A DNA stretch of 64,000 bases from Liolophura sinensis (lineage: Eukaryota; Mollusca; Polyplacophora; Chitonida; Chitonidae). The position numbers and the translations under genes were made by a program. The notes under the pieces were generated by a model. The model saw nothing but the letters and a program-made list of their open reading frames with translations. It made no database searches and had not been told where the DNA came from. Positions 63,585 through 64,000 of this stretch are shown here, in pieces. Each line of letters starts with the position of its first letter. Positions within the stretch are counted from its first letter, which is position 1. The DNA is taken from contig NC_088300.1 in assembly GCF_032854445.1 (NCBI RefSeq), forward strand, positions 1,488,001 through 1,552,000, written 5' to 3'.

Positions 63585-64000
63585 CCTGTGGGCTACGTCT
63601 TTACGAGCAGTACTCAGCTGTGGGTCATGTCTTTACGAGTCGTATTCACCTGTGGGCCACGTCTTTACGAGCCGTACTCACCTGTGAACTATCTCTTTAC
63701 GACCTGTATACTCATCTGTGGGTTACGTCTACGAGACACACTTACCTTTGGGCCAAGTCTTTGCCAGTCGTATACCCACCTGTGGGCTACGTCTTTACGA
63801 GCCGTATACTCACCTGTAGACCACCTCTTCAAGAGTCGTTCTCACCTTTACAAGCTGTACTCACCTGCGGGCTACGTCTTTACGAGCCGTACTTGCCTGT
63901 GGACCACGTCTTTACAAATCGTACTCACCTGTGGGCCACGTCTTTACAAATCGTACTCACCTGTGGACCACGTCTTTACAAATCGTACTCACCTGTGGAC
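63585..64000. repeat. Minisatellite, about 32-bp unit, running off the window
   Basis: Units contain GTACTCACCTGTGGGCCACG and TCTTTACGAGCC. About 13 copies are visible, more uniform toward the right edge, so the array continues. Confidence 0.93.

Overview
The window looks like a contig from a marine invertebrate, most likely a lophotrochozoan such as a mollusc (inference). Evidence: AT-rich DNA, long introns with GT/AG borders, an animal FAS-like polyketide synthase (PKS) split into eight exons, patched-family genes, a non-LTR retrotransposon of L1/Tx1 type, tRNA-derived SINEs, and very many minisatellites. There is no bacterial-style gene organisation, CRISPR array or prophage.

Layout. 1-532 (-) is the 5' coding part of a patched-domain gene running off the left edge. 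About 533-13900 is gene-free. 13.9-25.5 kb holds a chain of tandem arrays (35, 46, 78, about 59 and about 42 bp units) and two microsatellite-linked dispersed elements. 26.6-38.0 kb is one 44/45-bp satellite array interrupted by a 3.1-kb minus-strand LINE. 38329-41910 (+) is a second patched-domain gene, head-to-head with the first; its first 1.6 kb carries about six single-base frameshifts, while its last exon is intact. 43694-62382 (+) is the PKS gene. 63.6-64.0 kb is the start of another minisatellite.

Main result. I assembled the PKS from eight exons whose splice phases all agree, giving about 2,650 residues. Domain order is KS-AT-DH-(degenerate ER region)-KR-ACP, then an NRPS-type condensation-like domain, then a short C-terminal segment resembling a PH domain. 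The C-like and PH-like tail replaces the thioesterase of animal fatty acid synthase. The condensation motif is altered (HPxxFDQ instead of HHxxxDG). The KS exons contain three single-base frameshifts (about 50347, 53014, 53798), all in or next to G runs; the 6.6-kb exon after them is clean. The frameshifts in both genes fall in sequence likely to have close paralogs, which suggests consensus errors, but real decay cannot be excluded from sequence alone.

The patched and PKS genes lie in tandem on the plus strand about 1.8 kb apart. Nothing in the sequence shows that they work together.
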